In this document: positions 23,082 to 34,022 of the stretch, in pieces
How positions within the stretch are numbered: the stretch's first letter is position 1
How the letters are laid out: each line of letters begins with the position of its first letter
Source: Hawksworthiomyces lignivorus
Taxonomy: Eukaryota > Ascomycota > Sordariomycetes > Ophiostomatales > Ophiostomataceae
NCBI GenBank assembly: GCA_002917075.1
Contig: NTMA01000111.1
Coordinates: 62,001 to 126,000 of the forward strand
Direction of reading: 5' to 3'
Length of the DNA stretch: 64,000 nt
Notes under the pieces: model-generated
The model's input: only the letters and a program-made list of their open reading frames with translations
Database searches by the model: none
What the model was told of the DNA's origin: nothing
Made by a program: the position numbers and the translations under genes

Positions 23082-23560
23082 CTACTGCGGCCCATCGTAG
23101 GCGAACAGCGACCGGTGCTCCTGGGCTATCTCTGCCAGCTTCTGGGCCAGTTCGACGTCTGGATTGGTCAGTAGCCGGCCTTGCTCTCTTCCTTGTATTT
23201 GCGCCCGCCTCTTGCGAGGCGCTGCTGGTCTAGAAAGAAACATACCAACATCGACGCCGAGGTCTTGGGCGCTCAGCACCTTGATGGACAAGTCTGGCGC
23301 CACCTTGCCCACGACCTGAGCGGCGTTGCCGCCGACGAGTTGAGAATCCTGCCAGGTTGTGCGTCAGCTGGCGAATGCCGGGGGAGGGAGAAGAGGAGAA
23401 GCAAGCGCACTCTATTCAGATTCACCGTGATGTGGCCGTCGGCGTCGAGGACGGCGCTGTCGCCGCGAACCTGCACGACCTTGCCGACGACCATGACGTT
23501 GCGGCCGACGTAGCTGTTGAGGTACGAGCAGCTGACGCGGGGGGTGGAGATCTGGTCCAT
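23082..23560 (-). CDS. Replication protein A 14 kDa subunit (RPA3/Rfa3)
   Basis: This is the small subunit of the heterotrimeric single-stranded DNA binding complex used in replication and repair. Exons on the minus strand are 23560-23411, 23348-23246 and 23158-23082; introns are 62 and 87 bp. The product is about 109 residues. It forms one OB fold, starting MDQISTPRVS and including YVGRNVMVVGKV, LDADGHITVNLNRDS and the C-terminal helix VELAQKLAEIAQEH, the trimerisation helix in this family. Intron 2 is a multiple of three and contains no stop, so retention would keep the frame open. The start and length match fungal RPA14 proteins. Confidence 0.88.
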
Positions 23561-25473
23561 TGTGTGTATGCGCGCTCTTGCGGGATATGCTCTACTATTG
23601 TGCGTGTTTTATGTCTATAGAGGAATTGGGAGACCTGCAGAGCGTAGCACAATGTCCACTTCAGCGGGGCGGTTACAGAGTGATTTTGGCGGCGATACGA
23701 AGCAGATGCTTTTTGTTTCTTTGTTTGCGACGATGGAGGGGTCCGCAGGCTGTGCGGTGAAAAGACGCGCTTCAGACGCGACGCAGGCGTAAATTACCTG
23801 CAGGCCCTCTCCAAACCGCGTGCACCGTGCTTCCCCTCCAGATTATCTATACTGTGTTACATATACTGTGATTATACTGTTTGCCTGTCTTGTCTTGTCG
23901 ACTGTCAATTTCTGCTGGCGACGTATTATTGGCATCGTGTCTATTCCGGCATAGAATGCAATTCTGGAGTGTCTTTGTTTTTAATTTTCATCTTTATTTT
24001 TGGAACAAATTCAACACCATGGTCTTACCTTTTGTCTTATTTTAATTTTTACCGAGATGGATCATATTGGTATACATTATTTTGTTAACCTCAGTTGGCG
24101 TCATGCCTAATCTTTTGTTTTCGCCGCTTAGGTGATGCCGTCTTCGCTGCGCAATACAACCCAGTCATCAATGCATATCTGACAGGGACAATTTTGCTCC
24201 GTAGGAGAAAGGGAGATGGCCTACCTCGGAAGGCATCTGATGAAAGGAGCTGGAACGGCAGAGTCGCAGAAGATCTAGACATCTCATAACATCAAACAAG
24301 GACGCCACTGGCCTGTAGAGAGTTGGTTTTTGCCGCGAGCACTTAGCAAGTCTCGCACATTTGCTCCTCATCTGGCGAAAAAGCGCGAATGTCTCATTGT
24401 TCTGTAAATTCTTGCAACCGCCTGGTAGGCCACATCATCTGGACCGCGGCCCATCTCGACTCCCAAAGCGCCAACAAGGAGGCGCTTCGAGGCGGCTTTG
24501 GGGAGACCAACAGGACGAGCTAATTCGCAAATTGAAAAGAAGTACTCAGTTAGTCTCTCTTGCGGCCCTGCTAGCCCAGCACTTACAGCAATCGCCTATG
24601 CCTCTCCTCAGTTGTCAGATGGTGTACCAGCTCTCGGGGGGGCTTTCCGGCGGCTCACTAAGAGTAGATCCGAAGAAGCCAGCCCAGCACGTCGAAGGAG
24701 CCTCTTTGACCGAAGCCGGTTTTTTGTCCTGGTCATCCTTTGTCGGGAGCAAATGCTCCTGGTTTTTGTTTCTTTTTTTGCCGTTCCTTTCGTATTCTAC
24801 TTTCTTCTTCTTCTTTTCTTTTTCATCTTCTTCTTTGATTCCTCCCCTAGTTTTAGCCTCCTGCGGCTTCTCCGAGCTTCCTCATTAGGGATGCCTCTTC
24901 TCTGGCATGTGAGCCCTGTTGAGAGCAGGCTTGGTGGGGGACAAGACGGCATGGCAATTTGGCACAGGAATTCAACATTGTGCATGTATCTCTCGGGCAC
25001 GGAGGAGAGTTCTCGTACTGCGTGGTACGGCAGAGATGGCATTGTGAGATTCCCATAACCCAGAGCAATACCTGTTCGCACGGAGCAGGGCGTTGCTGAA
25101 TTGGAGGTTTCAAGCATTCCTAGGATCGAATTCCGGGGAATTGGGGGGCCCCATCTCATTTGTTATCAAAACATCTCTTTTCCAGGGTAATGCTCCGGCT
25201 CTGCGTGTTCCAAAGGGATTCCGGGTCGTGCCTCTCGTCTGCTTGTATGTTTTCACCGAGATACCCCTGTTTTGCGCTGCATTTTCTTGCCATTTGGATC
25301 TGTGTTAGATTCGATCGTCGATGTATCGAAGAAAATGAGCAACCAGGGTCCTTCATTCTGACGCAACCAGCAAAAGCAGACACACTGGGACAGGCAAGAC
25401 ATGATAGAATGTAGATGGAATGCGCGCAAAGTAGGTTACCACAACGACCATTCCGTATCCGATAACACGCAGT

Positions 25474-25499
25474 CCCCTCTCTCTTGGTGCAGAGAGGGG
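25474..25499. repeat. Perfect 9-bp inverted repeat (hairpin)
   Basis: CCCCTCTCT at 25474-25482 pairs with AGAGAGGGG at 25491-25499 across an 8-nt loop, CTTGGTGC. It lies in the gene-poor interval. No function can be assigned from sequence. Confidence 0.85.
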
Positions 25500-25540
25500 T
25501 TAACCTTGGAGCTCCACACCTAAAAGTGAGTGTGAGCTTT

Positions 25541-25595
25541 GTGTGTGTGCGTTTGTGTGCGTGTGTGTGTGTGTGTGAGTGTTTGTGCGTGTTTA
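25541..25595. repeat. GT-rich microsatellite
   Basis: An interrupted (GT)n tract occupies this stretch, with its longest pure run near 25560-25577. It sits about 40 bp after the 9-bp hairpin. Confidence 0.85.
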
Positions 25596-28142
25596 GAAAG
25601 TATGCTTAGCTTTGTTTCTGAGTAAGATCTTCGCCTTCTGCTTGCGGGCACCGCAGAGGAGCAAGATCACAGCGGACTACCGCGGACCACTGCGCTCTAG
25701 CGACGATCCTCCAACAGCCCGCGAGTTGGGGACTTGGACGGCGTTTTCGTGTGATTTTTTTTTTTTTTTTTCCGGCAGCTTGTGGCACTTCGCATGCGCA
25801 ACAACAGGTACACGTAGTTGTACATGCACTGAGAGAAGACTGGAGACAGCCACCCCCTGTCCTTGGCCAAGTAAGATGCTGCCAGTCCGAGTAAGCACCA
25901 TCTACTCCACCTGAGCTTTAGCTCGATCTGGATGCAACAAAGGTAGGGCGGATGGACTTGGGGCCAAGCTGGGCAAACGAGAACAGCGAGGTCCTTGGCT
26001 TGTACCATCTTCCCGCAATGGGTCGGCTTTTTTTTCTTCATTCTTTTAGACTCGCCTCCTCGCGAGTCAACGTAGCATTTGCCTCTCGTCTAGCCATACG
26101 GCGCTTCTTCCACGGCGCCGCTCGTTCTAGGAGCGTCTTGCAATTTCCCTGCCGCAAGTCGCAGATTGGCACTTTTTGTTTCGATACAGGCCGAGTGCCA
26201 AACAGCGGGGAAGAGAGGGATGAGCAGCTAAGTTGGACCGTTCCTTGCCGGCCAAGGACAAGCAGGACGACCACAACCACTGAGAGAAGGGCACTAATTG
26301 CATGATCAACAATGGTCTTCTCTAGGGGCTTTGTCTAATTTTTTTTTTTTTTTTTTTTTTTGTTTAATGGACAGGTGTGGCTCTAAGCAGCCATTGGCCT
26401 TCGCTTATATGGGGTAGATCTATTTACATTTTATTGTCTATCTTTTTGCTCTCTCTTTTTCTTTCAGCCAACGTACGAAGACGAAGGCCACACCACACCA
26501 TATCTGAATAACAACCACACACAACATGCACACAATATGTACAACATGTACACCCCACCCCCTCCTCTCTCTCTCTCTCTTTTTTTTCGTTTCTTTTCCG
26601 TTACCCACAGAACCGTAAATGCTCCGCAGAGGCTCCTCTTTCGTATGTCGTATCTCCAAACAAAAACTGCTCTCGTCGTTTCTACTTTCTTTTTCTTCTC
26701 GCTAGTTGCATGCTTGGTAGTAGTCTCTGGTCATTCCCGGCGTCGTCCATATTCGCATGAGCGATTCTTCATCATCCCTCGGTTGCTTTCTCGACATGGC
26801 ATGCGAAAAGAGATGGTTTCCCCATCCAACAAGAGATGCGATTTCTCGCCGTTTTTCCTGCTCGCCGAGAATTATTCCAACACCAGCTGGCGCTGAGGAA
26901 GCGAGCAGAACCGCTACCTGCACATGTATTGGCGTCTCGGCCACTACGTGCGTTTCCTAGCCTCTGCGTACATACGCATCATGCGTCTGGTATCGGGCAA
27001 AGGTACATTGGGTGCACGCTGCCTGCGGCATAGCAGCATACAGCAATGTGTTCCTGTTATCGTGCTTGCTTCTGGCTTGCTGCTGGCTTGCTTGTACATT
27101 GTCTGCTTGGGCTGCCTCTGTCTACATACATACAGTAGTGCCTTGTATATTCGGCGTGCGTTCTATCCAGTATTGTATTCAGATGGGAAGGTACGTGGGA
27201 AGGTACGAGGGAAGGGACAGTCGATGGACTCAATGTTGTCCGATTGTGCTAGTATAATACCGCAGCAGCCAGAAAAAAAAAGGTGTTCACCACCAAACCA
27301 AGCTGGTGCCTTCCGCACATGTGTCTTTTCGCCCATTGTCCCTTCCACATGTGTGGTTTCATCTATTACTTTGCGCCTTACGAATTTGCCATTGTTAGCT
27401 CTGCCTAGCAGAGCGATGCATCATTACTTCCTTCTCTGCCTCTTGGCTACTTCTTTTTGCTACCCGCTCCCCACGTACTTATAGACGGCCCACCCTATGG
27501 AATGATACCTGTTTCGGTTGTACCTGGTCTCCGTATAAGCACCAATTTTGCTCCTGCGGCAAAGCTCCTTCTCCCTCTTTTGTTTTTTTTTGGGGGGGGC
27601 TTGTTGTGTCCTTCTTTCTTTAGCTCTTCTCAGTTGTGTGTATCCTCAGTCTCCTCAGTTCCTCAGTCTCCTCATTCTCCTCCTCTACCTCTTGGCCTCT
27701 TTTCTTTATTTTAGTGCCATCTTCTGATCCCATCCAATTCTGCTCTCTCCTCTTCTCTTCGTTTGCTGTCTTATTTATTTTTCACGTTTTACTATTTATC
27801 TCTCCCTCTCCTCTCCCTGCTTCTCTATCTCATGATCCATACATTTGCTTTTTCTTCTCCTTCTTCCATCATCTGATCTTACTCGCACATACTCTAGAGC
27901 ACATCTTCTGATTGCCTAATTGATCCCGTTGGTAATCACTTATACACAGCCGTCGCCGTGGGCATTATCGTACGGTTGGCCCGCAAACACTGCTTGCGGC
28001 ACATCGTCGTCCAGATACAGACTTTACTTCAACGGCAATTACAACAAAAACAATAATAAGACTCTTGCCATTCCATTGAGCCGATCGCCTTCTTCTTGCT
28101 GATGTTCTAGCTGCTGCTACAAATCCAACACGTCTTGGGGGA

Positions 28143-29589
28143 ATGATGACCTGCAGCGTTCTTCCATCGCAGCACGACGCCGCCATGGATTCTCCATTCT
28201 TTCTTCCTGATGCGCTTTCGCCTATAGATTTCGACCCATCAGTCTCTGTGAAACAGCAAGACGACGATGACGGCTTAGACGCATTGCTTCTTGATGCCTG
28301 CCGGTCTGACTCGCGCGAAACACCGTCGTCCACTCTGAACGGAGAATTCCATGCTGCATCTAGCTTTGACTCTAAAGACGACCTCCAACTAGACGCAGTG
28401 GCCGATATGGACATGAACGAGTCTCATCAGATCGATCTCTTTAACGACGACAGCGGCGATATTGTTCCTAAATTGGAAGCCATGGATGAGCCGGATATGC
28501 TCGCTTTATTACCCGCTGGCGCTGCAGAGCAAGACACGCTGCCAACTTCGCGGAAACGGAGGACTAAGCAGACCAAGGGCGGTGTCAAAAGCGGCGCCAC
28601 TCCTGATCAAGACAAAAAGCGACAGAAATTTCTGGAGCGGAATCGCCTCGCGGCCAGCAAGTGCCGCAAAAGGAGAAAGGAGGAGGAAATGCGCTTGCAG
28701 GAGACGCAACGCAACCTAGAGCGCAAACGCAGAGAGCTGGATGCGCAGCTGAGCACCATCAGCGCGGAACTTCGGGAACTCGTCTCTCAGGCACTGGCGC
28801 ACAAGGGCTGCTGCGATCCAAATATTCAGAAGTGGGTGCTGTCGCGCGACGCATCGCAGAGCAACCATGGAGCCATCCATCACCACCACGGCCTGCCCAG
28901 CTTTGACGCTCCGGAGCAGGCAAATGTGCACATGAACGGCCATGTAGACATGCACACGAACATCCAGCAAGCCATACCACAACACGGCTTTGGACTTCGG
29001 CCTCACCCAACACAGCCGGTGCATGGCCATCACAGTCGGACATCTGTGCAATACGGAGCAGCGCCAACTGAGCAACATATGCCGATCGGAATGAGCCCGA
29101 GTTTCTATTCACCGGTTCAGCTGGCATCGCCACAAGAAATGCCTGCACAGCAACTCCAGACGATAGCCATGTTTCCCGCGCTGACACAGCAGCCAGCCAT
29201 GAACGCACCGTCGCCCTTTACGGACTCAAGCCATCACCGCAATGACAGCTTGTCTTCTGACTTCAGTTCGGCCCAATCCTCGTACGCAGCGTCGAATTTT
29301 AACAGCATAGATTCGACGAGGCGGAAGAGCAGCACGACGTCCAATGGTAAGAGTTTCGTCTTCTGTTTACCGCTGCAGAAGAGCAGCATTCAAGAGGTAG
29401 CTGAACATCAATTGCTAACGCTCTAATTTAGTGTCCTCAATGCTAGGCACGCCTGTTATGCCGATTTATTCAACATTTCCAGGAGTCCTACCAACGACGC
29501 CAGATAAGGCTGAAGGCGAATATGAGATGTCAATGTTTCCAGAGCTCTGCTTTGACTCCCCACTACATAGCTTCCCAACTCCCGACTAG
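28143..29589 (+). CDS. bZIP transcription factor (ATF/CREB-like)
   Basis: Exons are 28143-29346 and 29432-29589 (intron 85 bp, GTAAGA to TAG), giving 453 residues. An acidic N-terminal half is followed by a basic region near residues 155-180, with the NRLAASKCRKRR signature preceded by FLER. A leucine-zipper-like coiled coil ends near SQALAHKGCC. The Cys-containing segment right after the zipper (HKGCCDPNIQ) resembles the ATF/Atf1-type arrangement in fungi. The C-terminus is Gln/His/Pro-rich and disordered, and exon 2 supplies its last 52 residues. The leader upstream appears long. It probably regulates stress or development genes; the exact orthologue cannot be named. A second Met directly follows the first. 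Confidence 0.88.
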
Positions 29590-30220
29590 GCAGCTGTCAC
29601 ACGTTTCTTGTCCAGGCGGGAAGAAGAGACACGGCTCTTCACTGTAAACTTATTCTTTTTTTTTGTCCTTACAAATACTTCCTTATTCAATTTTCATGCC
29701 TTTATTTCGGTTCATTCTATATTTGTGTTTATATTTATGTTGATTTTTGGTTCATAATTCGTTGGCGTTTTTGGGACAACAGGCAAACAGTGAATGGAAC
29801 GAGAAGGATACCCAATTCAAAGGCGCGCTTCATAATCATGGACCTCTCTGGGATACGTGGAACTTGGGTCGGATAGGATGGAGTCCACAGTGGATGTGTA
29901 AATTTAACTCAAAAGGTTCCCGGTGCTGGTATTTGCTATTTCTTCGGCTGTCTGGTATTCCAAGGAGCAGAACGAATAGGTTAGGGCATTAAGGACACCA
30001 CATTGGTTGATGGGTGACGATCACAAAAGGATGCAGCGAAGAAATTTACTAAAGTACAAGAAGGCTCTTTTCGAGTTAATATATGATATCTAACATACAC
30101 TTTTCTGTCTCCTTTCGTGAAGTTGTGAGATACTGCAGCATCCGTAGGACATAACCAAGGAAGAGGGAAGACATCAAGGTCGTCACAGCCGCCTCCCCTA
30201 TTTTCCTTTACTTAAGAGGT
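29590..30220. other. Convergent 3' spacer between the bZIP and uL4m genes
   Basis: The stretch is AT-rich and lies between converging 3' ends, with T-rich runs near 29655 and 29735. The 81-codon plus-strand frame at 29747 has no recognisable similarity. I see nothing else. Confidence 0.6.
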
Positions 30221-31447
30221 TTACTCCACAACCACCTGGCCTGCTGCTGGGCCGCGCTGCCGCACGCTGTTGATGTAGATACGGCTGGTCAGGTCGCTCT
30301 GGTGGCGCTCGATCATCTCCTCGAGAGCGGCGCGCTCGACCACGAGGCGGCCGGTCTCGAGCAGGTCCTTGACGTCAACGTCGGCCACGGCCAGCGCCCG
30401 GCCGTCCTCGCCAGCCGTCTCCAGGCTGGTGAACAGGTTCGGCCGGCGGTCCGTGGTGATGAACGTGGTGCGGCCGGCGGCGCGGCCCCAGGCCTGGCCG
30501 ATGCTGCCGATGCCGTAGGTGGAGCCGGCGGCAGCGGTAGCGGCGGAGGTCTCGTCGCTGCTGCCGGGCCCGTTGAGCAGGGTGCGGACGTAGCGGCGCA
30601 CGAAGCCGTCCTCGAGGGTGCGGTCGAGGGCGCCATCCTGGGCGAGGCGCAAGAAGGCGTCGGGCAGGGGCAGCTCGAGGCCGTCCTCGCAGACGACGAG
30701 CTCGCCGCGGCGGTAGCGGTAGGAGAGGGCGGTGCGCCAGGCGCGGTCGTAGACCTTGCGGTTGAGGTCGGTGGAGAAGTCGCGCGGGTGGGGGCCAAAG
30801 GTCTTGCCGCCGCCGCGGATCAGCGGGCTCTGGCGCGAGCCCAGGCGCGCGCGGCCGGTGCCCTTTTGCGGGCGCAGCTTGCGGTGCGAGCCGTGCACCT
30901 CGTAGCGCGTCTTGGACGACGCCGTGCCCTGCCGCGTGTTGTCGCCCTCGTAGACCACGGCCAGGTGCAGCAGGTCGCGGCGCAGCGGCAGGTGCAGGTG
31001 CAGCGCGGGCCACATCTCCAGCCGGCGGGGCTCTAGGCTGGGGAAGGAGAAGACGGTGACGGGGACGGTGCGGTCGGCGATGCTGACTACGGACGAGACG
31101 GGCGCGGAGGAGGTGGCTGCGGAGGAGTCGGGCGTGGAGGGTGCTGGTGACGCAGACCGACTGGCGGGTGATGTGGAGAATGGCCGTGATCTCTGCCGCT
31201 GTGGTGGTGCTGCTGCGGCTGCTGGAGCGGCTGCTGTGTGCGAAGAGAAGGAGGAGGAGGCGTCAGCGGTTCGGGTGAGGGAGGCTATCCGAGGCTGATA
31301 AAAATCACACAGGTTAATGAAAGTCCCAGTCACCCGACAGAGAATCTTATATATACTTACTGCCATGCGGCCGGATGTGGACGGCGAGCTCAACGTCAGG
31401 CCATGGAGCGCTTCTGTGATGCTCCGTGCACCACAACGTGCAGCCAT
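30221..31447 (-). CDS. Mitochondrial large-subunit ribosomal protein uL4m (Yml6)
   Basis: This is a structural protein of the mitochondrial 54S subunit, bacterial L4 family. Exon 1 is 31447-31361 and exon 2 is 31294-30221, with a 66-bp intron (GTAAGT to CAG, multiple of three). The product is 386 residues. The N-terminus is Arg/Ser/Ala-rich, a mitochondrial presequence. The L4 core includes the signature KTRYEVHGS, RPQKGTGRARLG and the RGGGKTFGPHPRDFS loop that contacts 23S-type rRNA, followed by the LNRKVYDRAWRTALSYR helix. The C-terminal part contains the L4 Rossmann-like elements. Its start codon is about 0.55 kb from that of mL38 in the opposite orientation. Confidence 0.94.
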   Translation of the reverse strand: MAARCGARSITEALHGLTLSSPSTSGRMAVSIYKILCRVTGTFINLCDFYQPRIASLTRTADASSSFSSHTAAAPAAAAAPPQRQRSRPFSTSPASRSASPAPSTPDSSAATSSAPVSSVVSIADRTVPVTVFSFPSLEPRRLEMWPALHLHLPLRRDLLHLAVVYEGDNTRQGTASSKTRYEVHGSHRKLRPQKGTGRARLGSRQSPLIRGGGKTFGPHPRDFSTDLNRKVYDRAWRTALSYRYRRGELVVCEDGLELPLPDAFLRLAQDGALDRTLEDGFVRRYVRTLLNGPGSSDETSAATAAAGSTYGIGSIGQAWGRAAGRTTFITTDRRPNLFTSLETAGEDGRALAVADVDVKDLLETGRLVVERAALEEMIERHQSDLTSRIYINSVRQRGPAAGQVVVE

Positions 31448-31998
31448 TGTGACGACAGAGAGAGGTCGAGTAGAGATCGCTATGGTCTAATCTCTGAGAG
31501 AAGAGCACCGTCGTAGAATTGGCAGATTTGTTGGTGTATAGTCTCTTCAAAATTGGCTTTTACACAGGCAGTTCGCACCACAGCCAAAGAAAAAAAAGCT
31601 TCGAGATGAGGTCCAAAAAATCGGATCGCTTAGCGCACGGACGTCCTTTCCTTCTCTGTCCACTGTACTTGCCTCAATTGGAATCCAGACCTTGGCGTTG
31701 GTCACGTGTAGTTTACAGCATTTTCTTACAGTCTATGCTAGTTTAAAAAAGGCACCACACGTGATACAACACGTGAAATTTCCCTTGGTGGTGTGGAGCG
31801 CAGAAAAATTGTCGCGTGGGAGCATTGGCTGCAAAGTACAAGAAAATCGTAGCATCGATTTTTTTGAGCTTTGACGATCGACCAAAGGAGCAGAACGGCC
31901 AAGGGAATAAGCTCGCAGCACCCGCAAGGTCTGCTCCCTCAAATTTTATTTTTATTTCCTTTATACCCCTGGTTGTTGGCTTTTTTGTCCTTTTGCCA
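31448..31998. promoter_or_regulatory. Shared divergent promoter of uL4m and mL38 with three CACGTG boxes
   Basis: The interval separates the start codons of two mitoribosomal protein genes. It contains palindromic CACGTG at 31703-31708, 31758-31763 and 31770-31775; the last two centres are 12 bp apart. CACGTG is the core site of bHLH factors such as Cbf1 in ascomycetes. Whether it is used here is inferred. T-rich leader sequence precedes the mL38 ATG. Confidence 0.65.
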
Positions 31999-33608
31999 AT
32001 GTCCAGATACGCACCAGTTGCGCGGCCCCTCGCGCAGTGCCTGCGGACTGGCAGCAGCGCCGGCGGCCGGGCCGACGCCGTCGCAGCTTTCCGCTCTGCA
32101 GCAGCACCGGCTGCTGCGACAGCACCACAGCCGCTGCTCGCGCCGTCTTCCTCCTCGACCTCTCCCTCCGTTTTCCGCTCGTCCTTTGCGACCTCTGCCC
32201 GCCAATGGCAAGACGTGTCATCATCCAGCTCCACACACGCCCCCGCAGCGCCGCCACAAGAGCTCGAGGGCTGGGAGCTCGACCGGGACCGGACGACGCT
32301 GCCGTGGGCCGAAAAGGAGTTGATGCGCCGCGGCACGCCGCCCGTGGGCTCGCGGCGGCGCCGTGCCGCCATGCAGGCGACCGAGGCCACGTATGCGGTA
32401 GCTGACGCCGGCCGGCCCGTGCCCTTTGAGCTGATGCCGTACCAGTGCTTCCAGGAGGCGCGCAAAGTGCTCAAGGCGGACCGCGACGAGAAGCTCCGGC
32501 AGATCGCCGCCGAGGCGGCCAAGATCCGGCGGCTCGAAGAGGTCGCCGCCGCCGGCACCTACACGTCGCGCGGCGGTGAGGCCTACGTGCAGCGGCGCCT
32601 GGCTAGCCTGCGCCAGCACATCGAGCACCTCAAGATCCTGGCGGACATTAACGACCCGCTGGTCAAGCGGCGGTTCGAAGACGGCCTAGGTGCGCTCCGT
32701 CTTTTTTTTTTTTTTTCTTTGCTCCGTCTTTTTCATTTTCTCTCTTTTCTGCCGTGTTCTAACTCTTTTCTCCTTGCCTTCCAGGCGACATGAACAAGCC
32801 CATCTACCGCTACCTGGCCGAGCAGCGGTGGCGCGGACGGCCGCTGCGCTTGATCCAGCAGCGCATTCGGCAGTTCCACCTGACGCCGGACCTGCTGACG
32901 CCCGCCCAGCTGCGCGAGCCGCGCGCCGACGTCGAGCTCTTCTTCCGCAGCTACAAGGTAGCCCCCGGCGCCGTCGTCGACAGCCTCATCAGCGAGGTGT
33001 GCCCGCGCTTGCGCGTCCAGGTCTTTGACCGCGGCACCCGCCTCGTGTCCGTCGTCGTCGTCGACGCTGATGTCCCCGACACCGCTAGCGACGCCTTTGA
33101 CCACCGCTGCCACTTCCTCGCCGCTAACATCCCCCTGGGCCCCGCTGACCCCTCCGTCCCGCTGGGCCGCCTCGACCCCGCCGGCTCCCAGCTGGTCTTG
33201 CCCTGGCTGCCCGCCTTCGCCCAGAAGGGCTCACCGCCGCACCGCCTCGCCGTCTTCGTCCTCGAGCAGCCCGGCGGCCCCGACGCCGCTCCCCTGGACG
33301 CCGCTGCCTTGCGCGCCGCCGTCGCCCGCGACGGCTTCTCCGTCCGCAGCTTCCTCGAGAAGAACCGCCTCGAGGCCATCGGCTGCACCCTGTTCCGCAC
33401 CCAGTGGGACGCCGGCACCGCCGCCGTCATGGAGCGGGCCGGCTTCCCCGAGCTGGCCGACGTCGAGCTCCGCCGCGTGCGCCTGCCCTCACTCAAGCCG
33501 CCCCGCAAGGCCCGCGGCTGGGAGGCCAAGCGCCAAGGCCCCAAGTACCGCCACCTGTGGAAGTACACCCACCGCATCGCCACACCCAAGCGCAAGTTTG
33601 TGCGCTGA
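31999..33608 (+). CDS. Mitochondrial large-subunit ribosomal protein mL38 (MRPL35, PEBP-like)
   Basis: This is a mitochondria-specific ribosomal protein with a phosphatidylethanolamine-binding-protein fold. Exons are 31999-32689 and 32785-33608; the 95-bp intron starts GTGCGC, contains a 15-T run and ends CCAG. The product is 504 residues. An Ala/Ser-rich presequence is followed by a conserved charged region (MPYQCFQEARKVLKADRD, then INDPLVKRRFEDG). The motif DMNKPIYRYLAEQRWR sits at the exon join. The PEBP-like domain covers about 330-460 and the C-terminus is basic (YRHLWKYTHRIATPKRKF). The order and length match yeast Mrpl35. It may be co-regulated with uL4m through the shared promoter. 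Confidence 0.9.
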
Positions 33609-34022
33609 GACCAGCATCGCGGCACGCAGCGCCAGTGAGCTGTCGCTGCTGGCTGGCAGTGTGTGCAGCCGCCTCTTACTGTTGGTCTTTGGTGGCCTTG
33701 CACATTAACGGCGAGCTGCCAATGAGGGACGGTTTAGGAGTATGTAAGATAGCAGGTCATACGCATAGCCCATGTGGAAAAATAGTCGTGCTGTGAAGGA
33801 AAAAAAAAAAATAAAGAAGCGTCTTAGAATCCTAAAAACCCAATGTCTGTTTCTCTTTTGCGTTTAGCTTGACAAAAGACTCGTTTCATGAAGCCCATAA
33901 TCCTGCTGAATGCACCTTAGTCGTCAAGATTCATTTCCCTGGTCATCGTGATATAATATACAAGTACGCCCCTGGTTTTCGTTCTCCTTCGTTTCCCTTT
34001 CATTACCCATTATCATCGCATC
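33609..34022. other. Convergent spacer between the mL38 and RhoGAP genes
   Basis: About 0.4 kb lies between two converging 3' ends. It contains an A-rich run with an AATAAA string near 33806-33816 on the plus strand. No gene is seen. Confidence 0.6.

Larger units (their letters stand above)
23561..28142. other. 4.6 kb gene-poor interval upstream of the bZIP gene
   Basis: No coding region can be supported on either strand. The interval holds several AT-rich blocks, a perfect hairpin at 25474-25499, a GT-rich microsatellite at about 25541-25595 and T-runs near 25757 and 26341. A long pyrimidine-rich segment at about 27560-27900 looks like the leader of the bZIP gene. Open frames of 60-186 codons are present but show no family similarity that I recognise. 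Confidence 0.55.

Noticed and set aside
25129..25156. GAATTCCGGGG-like string resembling a cloning linker
   Set aside because: The flanks are ordinary genomic-looking sequence and the match is too short to suggest vector.
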